The translations under genes were made by a program, and so were the position numbers. Under the pieces are notes generated by a model. It was given only the letters and a program-made list of their open reading frames with translations. It was not told the DNA's origin and did no database searches. DNA of 38,764 nucleotides, taken from contig DINI01000008.1 of assembly GCA_002426755.1 (NCBI GenBank), positions 1-38,764 on the forward strand, read 5' to 3'. This DNA comes from Flavobacteriaceae bacterium UBA5544 (GTDB lineage: Bacteria > Bacteroidota > Bacteroidia > Flavobacteriales > Flavobacteriaceae). Shown here one piece after another: positions 21,955 to 30,963 of the stretch (the first letter of the stretch is position 1; each line of letters starts with the position of its first letter).

Positions 21955-24466
21955 CCACTGTAGGTGCCATCGCTTTCTTTCCTTTCACAAATTGATTGAG
22001 CGTTTTAATCTTCAAATCATCCCACTCCCAATCGCGAGTCTTAAATTCAATCGTTTTTCGTTCATTTGGCATCAAATCAAAAAAGTTATCACTAAAATGA
22101 CCTTTGGTGCCACTGTATAAAAATACATCTTTCTGTAAGGTTTCACTGTACAATTCAATAGCAAAACCTGTTTTTGTTCTTGTAATGGTTCTTTCTATTT
22201 CAGTATTTGGCAATAGTAAGTCTTTAGGTCTTGCAAAATAAAAATACGATACGTTGTTATTGAAAGAGGTTTCAAGCACCACTTCATTTCTGTTGAATTT
22301 CAATGTTTTTAAATCCAAAACGTGTTTCAGTTGGCTGCTCAAGGCGTCCACACTTGTCGTATCGCACATGGTCCAAAGTTCGGTGCCTTTAAAATCAAGC
22401 AAACGCAAAGATAGTGACCCTCGCTGTTCTTTCATTTCATCATTAATCACATAGGTTTTGAGCGTGTCATTTTGAATGGTGGACGACGTGATGACATTTT
22501 TGAAGGCTTTTTTAGCTTGATAATGTAAAGCCTTCCAATTCCCCAAAAAATCAATACTCGACCAAGACACACTCGGCCAACAATCATTCAATTGCCAATA
22601 CATGCTGCCCATGTTATAAGGTTTTGCACGTCGATGCGCTTCCATGCCTTTGGTGATGCCATAGGCTTGCAATACTTTACTCATGTAAACATAATCCTCA
22701 AAATTGGCTGGAACTGGAAAATCACGTTTCATATATTCGTCAATCAATTCAGCACCTCTCACATGTTTTTGATGCAGAGCGAATGACAAAGAATCTTTGG
22801 GAACCGAATCATTTTGTGTTACATACTTGATGGTTTCGTAGGTTGGAAACGATTGAAATCCAAATTCGCTCATGAAGCGCGGCACTTTTTCCTCAAAATG
22901 TTCAAACGGATAGGCATCATGCCAAACAAACCAATCATGGGTGTCGCCTTCGGTGTTATAGCTGTCGTTGCCACGACCGAATTTTGGAGAGGTTTCCCAA
23001 TACGAGGTGTTGTCCGTTAAATCTCGAACCGTGTTTGGAAGAATGTTGTTGAACAGTTTAATGTAATTGTTCCAAATTTCGGCCTGTTGTGCTTTTGATT
23101 TTCCGTCTTTCCAATGCCAATTTTCCCAACCTTCAGAATTCTCATTATTTCCACACCATAAAGCGATGGAGGCATGGTTGCGAAGGCGTTTGACGTTATC
23201 AACGGCTTCCTGTTTCACATTGTCCAAAAATTCTTTGTCTCCTGGATACATTGCACAAGCAAACATAAAATCTTGCCAGACCAAAATGCCTTTTTCATCA
23301 CATAAATCATAGAAAATATCATCTTCATAAATGCCGCCACCCCAAACTCGAATCATGTTCATGTTGGCATCGACCACATCCTCCAGCAATTGGTTGTAAT
23401 CGGTATCCGCAACCTTATTGTGAAGACTGTTTTGAGGCACATAATTGGAGCCTTTCATATATACCGGAACATCATTGACGTTGAAATAAAAGGATTCACC
23501 AATAGAATCTTTTTCGGTAATCAATTCGATGGTGCGCAACCCTTTTGCCACACTTTTATAATCGAGAACAGACCATCCTTTTTTGATGCGAACACCAATT
23601 TCGTACAGATGCGGGTTACCCAAATTATGCGGCCACCAGCGTTCTGGGTTTTCAATTTCAAACGGCACTTCATATTTGGTTTGTGCCGAATCTACTTGGA
23701 CTTTGGTTTTACTCACCACATCATCATTGACAATAATTTCAAAGGTCAATTCATCATTCAAAGACGTCGAAAATTCTATTTGGGCGGTCAATTTGGCTAA
23801 TGATTCATCCAAAGAATTTTGAATAATGAACAAATCATTGATTTTTAAATCGTTCCAAGAAGTGATGGAAATAGGTTTCCAAATACCTGAAGTTTTTAGT
23901 TTGGGTGCCCAATCCCAACCATAATGAAACTGCGGTTTTCTGATAAAAATCCGTTCGCCTTCTGGCAATTCGTAATTCAATTTGTTTTTGCCTTCCTGCT
24001 CAAAATAGTGCGTACTGTTGAACACAATGTGCAGTTTATTTTCTTGTTTGATAAACGGCTTTACATCAACTTTATAATTTCTAAAAGCATTATTGGTTTG
24101 AAGAATCAGGCTGTCATTCAAAAAAACAGAAGCGAATGTGTCCAGACCGTCAAAATTGAGTTCGATATGTTTTTTTTGAAACGTGCTATCATCCACTTTA
24201 AACGTGGTTTTGTATTCCCAATCATTTTCAGCGACCCATTGTACTTCCAACTCATTTTTCGCAACGTAAGGATTGGCAATCAAATTGTTGGCAAACAAAT
24301 CAGCATATACATCTCCAGGCACGGAAGCTTCTCGCCAAGTGTTATCAGCAAGACTTTTGAAGGTCCATTCAGCATCAATAAAAGTGGTTTTTGGAGTATG
24401 GTAACTGGTCTCGCAGCTGAAACACAGGCTTAATAAAAAAATGAAAATAAAACTATGCTTTATCAT
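21938..24466 (-). CDS. Beta-mannosidase, glycoside hydrolase family 2, lipoprotein
   Basis: The 842-residue protein is a GH2 enzyme that would release mannose from the non-reducing ends of beta-mannosides. It starts with a lipoprotein signal peptide (Cys18 in LCFSCE, a loose lipobox). The jelly-roll sugar-binding domain (about 28-200), an immunoglobulin-like domain (about 205-315) and the TIM barrel follow. The acid/base is Glu442 (WCGNNENSEGW) and the nucleophile is Glu534 (FMSEFGFQSFP). MIRVWGGGIYEDDIFYDLCD (about 371-390) is typical of beta-mannosidases. It is probably periplasmic or outer-membrane anchored. Its start overlaps the end of cutC by 14 nt, so the two form a unit. Confidence 0.93.
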   Translation of the reverse strand: MIKHSFIFIFLLSLCFSCETSYHTPKTTFIDAEWTFKSLADNTWREASVPGDVYADLFANNLIANPYVAKNELEVQWVAENDWEYKTTFKVDDSTFQKKHIELNFDGLDTFASVFLNDSLILQTNNAFRNYKVDVKPFIKQENKLHIVFNSTHYFEQEGKNKLNYELPEGERIFIRKPQFHYGWDWAPKLKTSGIWKPISITSWNDLKINDLFIIQNSLDESLAKLTAQIEFSTSLNDELTFEIIVNDDVVSKTKVQVDSAQTKYEVPFEIENPERWWPHNLGNPHLYEIGVRIKKGWSVLDYKSVAKGLRTIELITEKDSIGESFYFNVNDVPVYMKGSNYVPQNSLHNKVADTDYNQLLEDVVDANMNMIRVWGGGIYEDDIFYDLCDEKGILVWQDFMFACAMYPGDKEFLDNVKQEAVDNVKRLRNHASIALWCGNNENSEGWENWHWKDGKSKAQQAEIWNNYIKLFNNILPNTVRDLTDNTSYWETSPKFGRGNDSYNTEGDTHDWFVWHDAYPFEHFEEKVPRFMSEFGFQSFPTYETIKYVTQNDSVPKDSLSFALHQKHVRGAELIDEYMKRDFPVPANFEDYVYMSKVLQAYGITKGMEAHRRAKPYNMGSMYWQLNDCWPSVSWSSIDFLGNWKALHYQAKKAFKNVITSSTIQNDTLKTYVINDEMKEQRGSLSLRLLDFKGTELWTMCDTTSVDALSSQLKHVLDLKTLKFNRNEVVLETSFNNNVSYFYFARPKDLLLPNTEIERTITRTKTGFAIELYSETLQKDVFLYSGTKGHFSDNFFDLMPNERKTIEFKTRDWEWDDLKIKTLNQFVKGKKAMAPTVANQTF

Positions 24467-25184
24467 TTAGTTGCTTTAATATCGATTGGATTAGGTCAAC
24501 ATCTGAATTATATTCGACGGTTTCATCTAAAAATTTCAAACTGTTCATTGACACTTTTGGAGTTGGATTCATCTTGCTCCCAAGAGTCGCTGAACAATGA
24601 ACTTCTTCAAAACCACCACCTTTAAAAACCAATACATTTTGATGATTGATTCCGCCACCCGGAAGGATTTTAAGTCTTCCATTGGTCAGTTTTTTCAATT
24701 GTTGAAGTACAAAAATACCTTTTTCTGCGGATGATTCCTGACCTGATGTTAAAATTCTATCCACATTTAATTCCATGAGTTCTTTTAAAGAGTCATAAGG
24801 ATTTGGTGTCCAATCAAATGCTCTGTGGAATGTGAATTCCAAGGGTTTAGAAAGTTGGATTAATTCTTTGGTGCGTTCAATGTCTATGGAATTATCAACA
24901 TTTAAGACACCAGATACAATGCCTGCACAACCAGATTCCTTGCAGAATTTAATATCGCGTTTCATGATTTCGAAGTCATCATTGGAATAAGTAAAATTGC
25001 CACTTCTAGGTCGAATAAGAACAAAAACTGGAATGTTGACGAGTTCCAAAACTTGTTTGATGAATCCGTAAGATGGAGTAATGCCTCCAACTGCCAGTTC
25101 GCTGCACAGTTCAATGCGATGAGCTCCAGCTTTTTCAGCGTTGATGGCAGATTGAATGTTGGATGCACAGATTTCTAAAACCAT
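24453..25184 (-). CDS. cutC: CutC family protein
   Basis: The 243-residue protein is a CutC-type TIM barrel: LEICASNIQSAINAEKAGAHRIELCSEL (about 3-30), GGITPSYGFI (about 33-42), VFVLIRPRSGNFTYS (about 54-68) and ILPGGGINHQN (about 173-183). The family was named for copper tolerance, but its biochemical role is disputed. The link to a glycosidase here hints at a role in sugar metabolism, an inference only. It overlaps the mannosidase gene by 14 nt. The 110 bp upstream consist mostly of a palindromic repeat, and no -7 box is visible, so its promoter is unclear. Confidence 0.93.
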   Translation of the reverse strand: MVLEICASNIQSAINAEKAGAHRIELCSELAVGGITPSYGFIKQVLELVNIPVFVLIRPRSGNFTYSNDDFEIMKRDIKFCKESGCAGIVSGVLNVDNSIDIERTKELIQLSKPLEFTFHRAFDWTPNPYDSLKELMELNVDRILTSGQESSAEKGIFVLQQLKKLTNGRLKILPGGGINHQNVLVFKGGGFEEVHCSATLGSKMNPTPKVSMNSLKFLDETVEYNSDVDLIQSILKQLNDKA

Positions 25185-25194
25185 AGATTTTGTT

Positions 25195-25293
25195 TGTCAC
25201 ATCGAGTGATTTTGAATTTTCAAAATTATATCGAGATGTTGGGTCAAAAGTTCTCGATACAAAATTGTTTCACAATTTCACTCGAACTGACAC
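25195..25293. repeat. Twin-hairpin palindromic intergenic repeat
   Basis: A 99-bp element between cutC and the hexosaminidase gene. Its ends are imperfect inverted repeats: TGTCACATCGAGTGA at the left, and a right end whose reverse complement is TGTCAGTTCGAGTGA (13 of 15 match). Inside lie two hairpins. ATTTTGAA/TTCAAAAT (25209-25226) is flanked by ACATC/GATGT, and AAATTGT/ACAATTT (25263-25279) is flanked by AGTTC/GAACT. TGGGTCAAA lies between them. No coding sequence is present. Similar short palindromes are, as I recall, dispersed in Flavobacteriaceae genomes. Confidence 0.65.
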
Positions 25294-25296
25294 TGA

Positions 25297-27546
25297 TTAT
25301 TTGATTATTATTTCGTCAATAAATGTCCACGCTTTGTTGCCTGCACCTTGTTTGCCTTCTGGAATGATGCCGTAGTTTTGGATTTTTAGTTTGATGATTC
25401 GTGCTTTAGAATTTATATTTTTTTTAAAATACGCCATATTACCTGACTCGGGGATTTTACTGGCAAGCTTATCGTCCAAATATAGTTCAACTCCAGATGG
25501 CGCATAAATCCATTGGCCATTAGCATTAAAAAAACGAGTTTCCACAAAGTTGATATATATTATTTCACCCAAATCAATGGTAATTTCCACATCATCTCCC
25601 CAAAATCCCAGCCATTCTTTGTCTCCATATCGCGTGTCACTTCCAGAAATCCCGTTAATTAAACCTTGCGCGCCACTTCCAGAATAAGCTTTGTTGGGTT
25701 CAACATTCAAGGTGATTTTTTTTCCTACAGCTTTGTGGTAATTGATTGTCTGTGAAAATGTTGTCCCCAACTGTTTTTCGGAATTGAAAACAGCGGCTTT
25801 TATATAGGTGTTTTGAGATATAGGAATTGGTTTTGAATAAACGTCCGACTTCAAATCAGGCTCTGAACCATCCAATGTGAAGCGAATGGTTTTGCCTTTG
25901 GTCAATGTTTTCAATTCATAACCTTCAGGCTTCAAGTTTCCTTCAATTTCAAATAAATGGTTCGCATAATTGATGCCCAAAGCATCCAAACGTTTATGGA
26001 AATGTTCAACTCTCTGGATAAAATCGTCATAATTTTTATGTTTGGGTTTTGACCAAACTACTTCGCTTAAGGCAAGCATCCGTGGAAACACCATATATTC
26101 CACCTGTTTTTCGTTTTGAATATACTCCGTCCATAGATTGCCTTGTGCGCCTAATATGTATTTAGATTCTTCATCGGTCAATTCTTTAGGTATCGGATTA
26201 AAACCATATACTTTTTCCAAAGGCAGAAATCCGCCAATGGCCAACGGCTCGGTGTCATTATCTGATTGGTAATAATCAAAATAACAGTGGGAGGTTGGCG
26301 TCATAATCACATGGTGATGCTGTTTGGCAGCTTCCACAGCACCTTGAGTGCCTCGCCAAGACATGACGGTCGCATTAGGTGCCAAGCCACCTTCAAGGAT
26401 TTCGTCCCAACCAATAATCTGTCTGCCTTTACTATTTAGGTATTTCTCAATGCGAGTGATGAAATAATTTTGAAGCTCGTGCTCATCTTTTAGAGCTTCC
26501 TTTTTAATCAAATCTTGGCAATGTTGACAGTCTTTCCACCTCGTTTTTGGCGCTTCGTCACCACCAATATGAATATATTCGGAAGGAAACAATTCCAATA
26601 CTTCATCCAAAACACCTTCCAAAAACTTAAAAGTGGAGTCCTTCGGACAGAAAATTTCCTCAAAAACGCCCCATTTTGAGGCAGCGTCAATCTGTTCTCC
26701 TGTACAACCCAATTCGGGGTAAGCAGAAATGGCAGCTTGTGCATGTCCAGGCATTTCGATTTCTGGAATGACAGTAACATGGCGTGTTTTGGCATGTGCA
26801 ACCACCTCTTTTATTTGTTCTTGGGTGTAATAGTCACCATATGTTTTGCCATCAAATTGCTGTGGGTCTGTGTTATAGTGTCCAATTAGCGTTTCGTTTC
26901 TATAAGCGGCAATTTCCTGTAACTTGGGATATTTTTTGATTTCGATGCGCCAGCCTTGGTCGTCGGTCAAATGCCAATGAAAGGTATTCAGTTTTAGCAT
27001 TGCCAAAGCATCAATATATGTTTTGATGAATTCCACAGAGAAAAAATGTCTTGCGACATCGAGATGCATACCTCTATATGAAAATTGTGGTGCATCTTCA
27101 ATGGCGACTGCGGGAATATTGACATTGTCTTTTAAGTACGTTCCATTTTCAAACTCCTCCGGAAATAATTGTCTCAAAGATTGCACAGCGTAAAATGCGC
27201 CTTGGTCTGTTTTTGCCTTGATTTCAATTTTATTAGGTAATACCAAAAGGATATATCCTTCAGGGTTTGTAATGCTTTCATCTTTTTTAAAAGATATGGC
27301 ATCGTTGTTTCCAAGTTTGATGTTGCTTCCTTTTTCGATATAATTTTTTAGGTAATTGGCAGAAACTTCAAATTCTTTGTCAAATGCGATTCCTTTTGAA
27401 CCGTTCAATAAAAATTCTTCTTCGGAAGCGGTGTATTTTGAAGGTATTGGAATTATTTGCGGCTTAACATCTTCCGTTTGAGCCATCAAAGAGCTTGATA
27501 AAAAACTGATAAAAACAAAAATGTAAAAGGTAATCTTGAATGGCAT
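25297..27546 (-). CDS. Beta-N-acetylhexosaminidase, GH20, with C-terminal extra domains
   Basis: The 749-residue protein releases terminal beta-GlcNAc or GalNAc by substrate-assisted catalysis. It has a signal peptide (about 1-23, ending LMAQT), a GH20b N-terminal domain (about 28-150) and a TIM barrel (about 155-500). The catalytic pair is Asp330-Glu331 in HIGGDEAPKTRW; FHWHLTDDQGWRIEIKKYP (about 189-207) and PEIEMPGHAQ (about 261-270) are also conserved. After the barrel come a chitobiase C-terminal-like domain with FTLDGSEPDLKSDVY and a beta-sandwich end that may bind carbohydrate. It is probably periplasmic. It ends a few bases from the repeat and may share substrates (host or algal glycans, or peptidoglycan fragments) with the mannosidase. 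Confidence 0.95.
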   Translation of the reverse strand: MPFKITFYIFVFISFLSSSLMAQTEDVKPQIIPIPSKYTASEEEFLLNGSKGIAFDKEFEVSANYLKNYIEKGSNIKLGNNDAISFKKDESITNPEGYILLVLPNKIEIKAKTDQGAFYAVQSLRQLFPEEFENGTYLKDNVNIPAVAIEDAPQFSYRGMHLDVARHFFSVEFIKTYIDALAMLKLNTFHWHLTDDQGWRIEIKKYPKLQEIAAYRNETLIGHYNTDPQQFDGKTYGDYYTQEQIKEVVAHAKTRHVTVIPEIEMPGHAQAAISAYPELGCTGEQIDAASKWGVFEEIFCPKDSTFKFLEGVLDEVLELFPSEYIHIGGDEAPKTRWKDCQHCQDLIKKEALKDEHELQNYFITRIEKYLNSKGRQIIGWDEILEGGLAPNATVMSWRGTQGAVEAAKQHHHVIMTPTSHCYFDYYQSDNDTEPLAIGGFLPLEKVYGFNPIPKELTDEESKYILGAQGNLWTEYIQNEKQVEYMVFPRMLALSEVVWSKPKHKNYDDFIQRVEHFHKRLDALGINYANHLFEIEGNLKPEGYELKTLTKGKTIRFTLDGSEPDLKSDVYSKPIPISQNTYIKAAVFNSEKQLGTTFSQTINYHKAVGKKITLNVEPNKAYSGSGAQGLINGISGSDTRYGDKEWLGFWGDDVEITIDLGEIIYINFVETRFFNANGQWIYAPSGVELYLDDKLASKIPESGNMAYFKKNINSKARIIKLKIQNYGIIPEGKQGAGNKAWTFIDEIIIK

Positions 27547-27607
27547 TTTAGTATATTAGATGCTTTAAATATAAGGTAAAAGAATAACTTTTCAGTACGT
27601 TTTTTTC

Positions 27608-29602
27608 ATGGGCATTGAGCAACAAATACAAACTTTACGAGACGAATTAAATTCACATAACTACAATTATTACGTCCTAGACAATCCGGTCATCAGTGAT
27701 TTTGAATTTGATAAAAAATTAAAACAGCTTCAGGAACTTGAGGAACAACATCCCGAGTTTGCTGATGAAAATTCGCCAACCAAACGTGTAGGAGGTCAGG
27801 TGACCAAAAATTTTGAAACGGTGGTTCATGAACATCGCATGTATTCGCTGGATAATTCGTATTCCAAAGAAGATTTGTTGGATTGGGAAACACGTATCAA
27901 AAAACAGATTGATGGGAAGGTTGAATATACATGTGAACTTAAATATGATGGCGCTTCCATCAGCATCACCTATGAAAATGGGAGTTTAACAAAAGCTGTC
28001 ACCAGAGGCGATGGATTTCAAGGGGATGATGTGACTACCAATATCAAAACGATAAAATCCGTTCCATTAAAATTGAAAGGAGATTATCCGCCTAAATTTG
28101 ATATTCGTGGGGAAATTGTGTTGCCGTTTGAAGGATTCAATAAAATGAATGAAGAACGCATTGAAATAGGAGAGGAGCCCTATCGAAATCCACGAAATAC
28201 AGCTTCTGGAAGTTTGAAATTGCAGGATAGTGCCGAAGTAGCCAAACGTCCGTTGGAATGTATGTTGTATAATATTACGGGAACCAATCTTAATATTTCT
28301 ACCCAATTTGAAAGTCTCGAAAAAGCCCGCCAATGGGGATTTAAAGTACCAACGGCTGCAAAATTGGCAACTTCAATTGACGACGTTTTGGAATTCATCG
28401 ATTATTGGAATGTGCATCGACATGATTTGCCCTATGAAACGGATGGAGTGGTCATTAAGGTAAATGATTTGCATCAACAAGACGAATTGGGCTACACGGC
28501 AAAATCTCCTCGTTGGGCCATGGCTTATAAGTTTAAAGCAGAACAGGTTTCTACGAGATTGAATGAAATCACCTATCAAGTTGGGCGGACTGGAGCGATA
28601 ACGCCTGTTGCCAATTTAGAGCCTGTGGAATTGGCAGGAACCACGGTAAAGCGAGCTTCGTTGCACAATGCAGACCAAATCGAGAAATTGGATATTAGAG
28701 TGGGAGATGAGGTGTTTGTTGAAAAAGGTGGGGAAATCATTCCAAAAATCATTGCGGTTGATTTAACAAAACGACCAACGGATTCTCAACCCACAGAATA
28801 TATTACGCATTGCCCTGAATGTCATACCGAGTTGGTACGGACAGAAGGTGAAGCGCAACATTATTGCCCAAATTACAATGGCTGCCATCCGCAAATTGTT
28901 GGGCGAATCCAGCATTTTATTTCACGAAAAGCGATGGATATTGAAGGTCTTGGAGGTGAAACGGTGGCACTTTTAGTTAATGCAGGTTTGATTCGCAATT
29001 ATTCCGATTTGTATGAATTGACCAAAGAACAAGTGATTCCATTGGAACGTATGGCGGAAAAAAGTGCCGAGAATTTGATTTTGGGTATTGAAGCCTCCAA
29101 ACAAATACCGTTTGAGCGTGTATTGTTTGCTTTGGGAATACGATATGTGGGAGAAACGGTTGCAAAAAAACTGGCGAAGCACTATAAATCCATTGAAAAT
29201 CTTTCCCAAGCAACAATCATCGATTTGGTGACGGTCGATGAAATTGGCATTCGAATTGCGGAAAGTGTTGTTGAATTTTTTGCTTCAGAAGAAAATCAAA
29301 AGATTATTGGCAGATTGAAGCAGTTTGGAGCGCAGTTGGAAATTTCCGCAGAAAAGTTGGCCCATCAAACCAATATTTTGAATGGCCAAACGTTTGTGGT
29401 TTCTGGGGTGTTCGAATCCTTATCCCGTGATGATTTAAAGAAATTGATTGAGGATAATGGTGGAAAAGTATCGAGTTCAATATCTTCCAAAACCAACTAC
29501 ATCATCGCTGGCGACAACATGGGACCAAGCAAGAAAACCAAAGCCGAGCAACTCAATATTCCAATAATTGATGAGTACGATTTTAAGAATATGTTGATGT
29601 AA
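27608..29602 (+). CDS. ligA: NAD-dependent DNA ligase
   Basis: LigA seals nicks in replication and repair with NAD+. The 664-residue protein has all domains in order: domain Ia (about 1-70, with YYVLDNPVISDFEFD), the adenylation domain with KYDG (Lys112), the OB fold, the four-cysteine zinc finger (CPECHTEL and HYCPNYNGC, about 400-423), the helix-hairpin-helix region (about 430-580) and a C-terminal BRCT domain (about 590-664, with FVVSGVFESLSRDDLK). The gene is divergent from the hexosaminidase gene; the 61 bp between them hold no clear -7 box for ligA. Confidence 0.98.
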   Translation: MGIEQQIQTLRDELNSHNYNYYVLDNPVISDFEFDKKLKQLQELEEQHPEFADENSPTKRVGGQVTKNFETVVHEHRMYSLDNSYSKEDLLDWETRIKKQIDGKVEYTCELKYDGASISITYENGSLTKAVTRGDGFQGDDVTTNIKTIKSVPLKLKGDYPPKFDIRGEIVLPFEGFNKMNEERIEIGEEPYRNPRNTASGSLKLQDSAEVAKRPLECMLYNITGTNLNISTQFESLEKARQWGFKVPTAAKLATSIDDVLEFIDYWNVHRHDLPYETDGVVIKVNDLHQQDELGYTAKSPRWAMAYKFKAEQVSTRLNEITYQVGRTGAITPVANLEPVELAGTTVKRASLHNADQIEKLDIRVGDEVFVEKGGEIIPKIIAVDLTKRPTDSQPTEYITHCPECHTELVRTEGEAQHYCPNYNGCHPQIVGRIQHFISRKAMDIEGLGGETVALLVNAGLIRNYSDLYELTKEQVIPLERMAEKSAENLILGIEASKQIPFERVLFALGIRYVGETVAKKLAKHYKSIENLSQATIIDLVTVDEIGIRIAESVVEFFASEENQKIIGRLKQFGAQLEISAEKLAHQTNILNGQTFVVSGVFESLSRDDLKKLIEDNGGKVSSSISSKTNYIIAGDNMGPSKKTKAEQLNIPIIDEYDFKNMLM

Positions 29603-29668
29603 TTTCGTACAAAATATTTTATTTCATCGATAAAAAGCAATTTTATTCGTTTAATTGTAAATATTACT

Positions 29669-29676
29669 TATATTTG
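29669..29676 (+). promoter_or_regulatory. -7 promoter box of the first polytopic membrane protein gene
   Basis: TATATTTG, an exact match, 25 nt before the ATG at 29701. No clear -33 TTG. Confidence 0.6.
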
Positions 29677-29700
29677 TCTCATAAATAGATAAATACTAAT

Positions 29701-30435
29701 ATGCAATTAGACCGAATTCTTAAAGTAACATTGGTTGTCATTAGCCTTGCCTTTTTAGGACTTCAGGTTATGAGCTTGGAATTTCAGGCGGCTGGAGCTC
29801 GGGTTTCACTAGTGTTATTGTTGACGCTTCTTTATTGTATGAAAGTCTCATCCAAAAGGCTGTTCTTCTTTTTGTTTTTGATATGTTTTTCTTTAGGGGA
29901 AATAATAAGTTACTTGTCCTATTTTGTAGATATAGATTATGAAACCGACCCTGATTATTTTTATTACATAAGCAATGGTATGTATATTTTGTCTTACGTA
30001 TTTTTGATTATTAGGGTGATAATGGATATGAATATCAAAAATATTTTACACAAATTTTGGATTCATTTATTGGTATTGGTTGTTTTGGATGTTTTTTGTG
30101 TCATTATTCTTTCTGGAACTACGGAAAAGTTACTTTCCAAACACGAGTTTTCGTTGGAGCAATTATATAATACAATCATTATGATATTATTGACCGTTGC
30201 AATGATCAATTACATGTCCAAGAATAGTCAAAAATCTATGAATCTATTATTAGGGGCCATTTTTATTTTCTTTTCAGAAGTCATACAGATGACCTATTTT
30301 TATATTTCTGATATTAACATTCTAAATGTGATGTGTTCCTTGTTTTTGGTCCTTGCTTTTCTGTTCTTATATCTTCAAGCTAGAATTCCTTTAGAGTCAG
30401 AACAACAAACAATTCAACAAGATTTACAGGTCTAA
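29701..30435 (+). CDS. Polytopic membrane protein, possibly YhhN-like
   Basis: The 244-residue protein has about eight hydrophobic helices (near 8-24, 33-47, 54-72, 87-106, 118-137, 155-172, 181-200, 206-226) and few charged residues between them. Two helices carry an acidic residue after a small or aromatic-rich run (CFSLGEIISY near 62-71, FIFFSEVIQM near 187-196), a pattern seen in YhhN (lysoplasmalogenase-like) proteins, but the match is too weak to name it. A similar protein is encoded at 30964. Its 3' end overlaps the convergent DoxX gene by 12 nt. It has its own TATATTTG promoter box. Confidence 0.8.
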   Translation: MQLDRILKVTLVVISLAFLGLQVMSLEFQAAGARVSLVLLLTLLYCMKVSSKRLFFFLFLICFSLGEIISYLSYFVDIDYETDPDYFYYISNGMYILSYVFLIIRVIMDMNIKNILHKFWIHLLVLVVLDVFCVIILSGTTEKLLSKHEFSLEQLYNTIIMILLTVAMINYMSKNSQKSMNLLLGAIFIFFSEVIQMTYFYISDINILNVMCSLFLVLAFLFLYLQARIPLESEQQTIQQDLQV

Positions 30436-30813
30436 TTTTTTTCCAATGAAAGGAATGTCCTTTCTATACAAATAAAGCACGATTACCGACAAGGTAAATG
30501 TGATCAATGCAGTAATAAACAATATGCCTTTGTCATTATTTATTTCTATACCTAATAAAGTAAAGTGCATTGTGATGGCTCCGGTTAAAACACCTATTGA
30601 TAAGGTGGCTCCTGCCCAAGCAGTTCTTGGTATCAACAATAATATACCAGCAATCAATTCTACAATTCCAATCACAATTCTGCCGTAAGGTTCAAGCCCA
30701 ACTTTTGTAAATATGTATACACTATCGGGGTGAGCAGTAAATTTGAATCTTAATGTCTGGACCAAAATTATGGCTACAACAATGCGAAGAATTAATGGAA
30801 TGTACTTTTTCAT
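30424..30813 (-). CDS. DoxX family membrane protein
   Basis: The 129-residue protein has four transmembrane helices and the DoxX layout: LRIVVAIILVQTLRFKF (about 8-24), a short polar stretch, then GIVELIAGILLLIPRTAWAGATLSIGVLTGAI (about 49-80), which holds the conserved ELxxGxLLL pattern and the small-residue third helix. The function of this group is uncertain; relatives are linked to thiosulfate:quinone oxidoreductase, redox stress and terpenoid quinones. It lies between two paralogous membrane protein genes on the opposite strand and overlaps the first by 12 nt. Confidence 0.85.
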   Translation of the reverse strand: MKKYIPLILRIVVAIILVQTLRFKFTAHPDSVYIFTKVGLEPYGRIVIGIVELIAGILLLIPRTAWAGATLSIGVLTGAITMHFTLLGIEINNDKGILFITALITFTLSVIVLYLYRKDIPFIGKKLDL

Positions 30814-30931
30814 TTGAAAGGTTTATAGTTCCATTAGACGAAAGTGTTTATAAAACTTGAATTTTAACAAAAAAATTAACAAAAAAATCGATGAAACGCA
30901 TTATTATATCGTTTAAGTTCATTTTTTTTAT

Positions 30932-30939
30932 TATATTTG
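30932..30939 (+). promoter_or_regulatory. -7 promoter box of the second polytopic membrane protein gene
   Basis: TATATTTG, an exact match, 24 nt before the ATG at 30964. An in-frame TTG at 30937 lies within the box, which argues against that upstream start. Confidence 0.6.
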
Positions 30940-30963
30940 TTGTACCTACTTATTAAATCTACT

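Noticed and set aside
23390..24433. Long plus-strand ORFs opposite the beta-mannosidase gene
   Set aside because: They are shadows of the GH2 reading frame; no motif of their own and Phe/Ile-rich composition typical of reversed AT-rich genes.
27547..27607. Promoter for ligA and the hexosaminidase gene in their 61-bp divergent gap
   Set aside because: The best box, TATATTTA on the minus strand (27566-27573), differs from TAnnTTTG in the last base, and no plus-strand box was found, so neither was entered.
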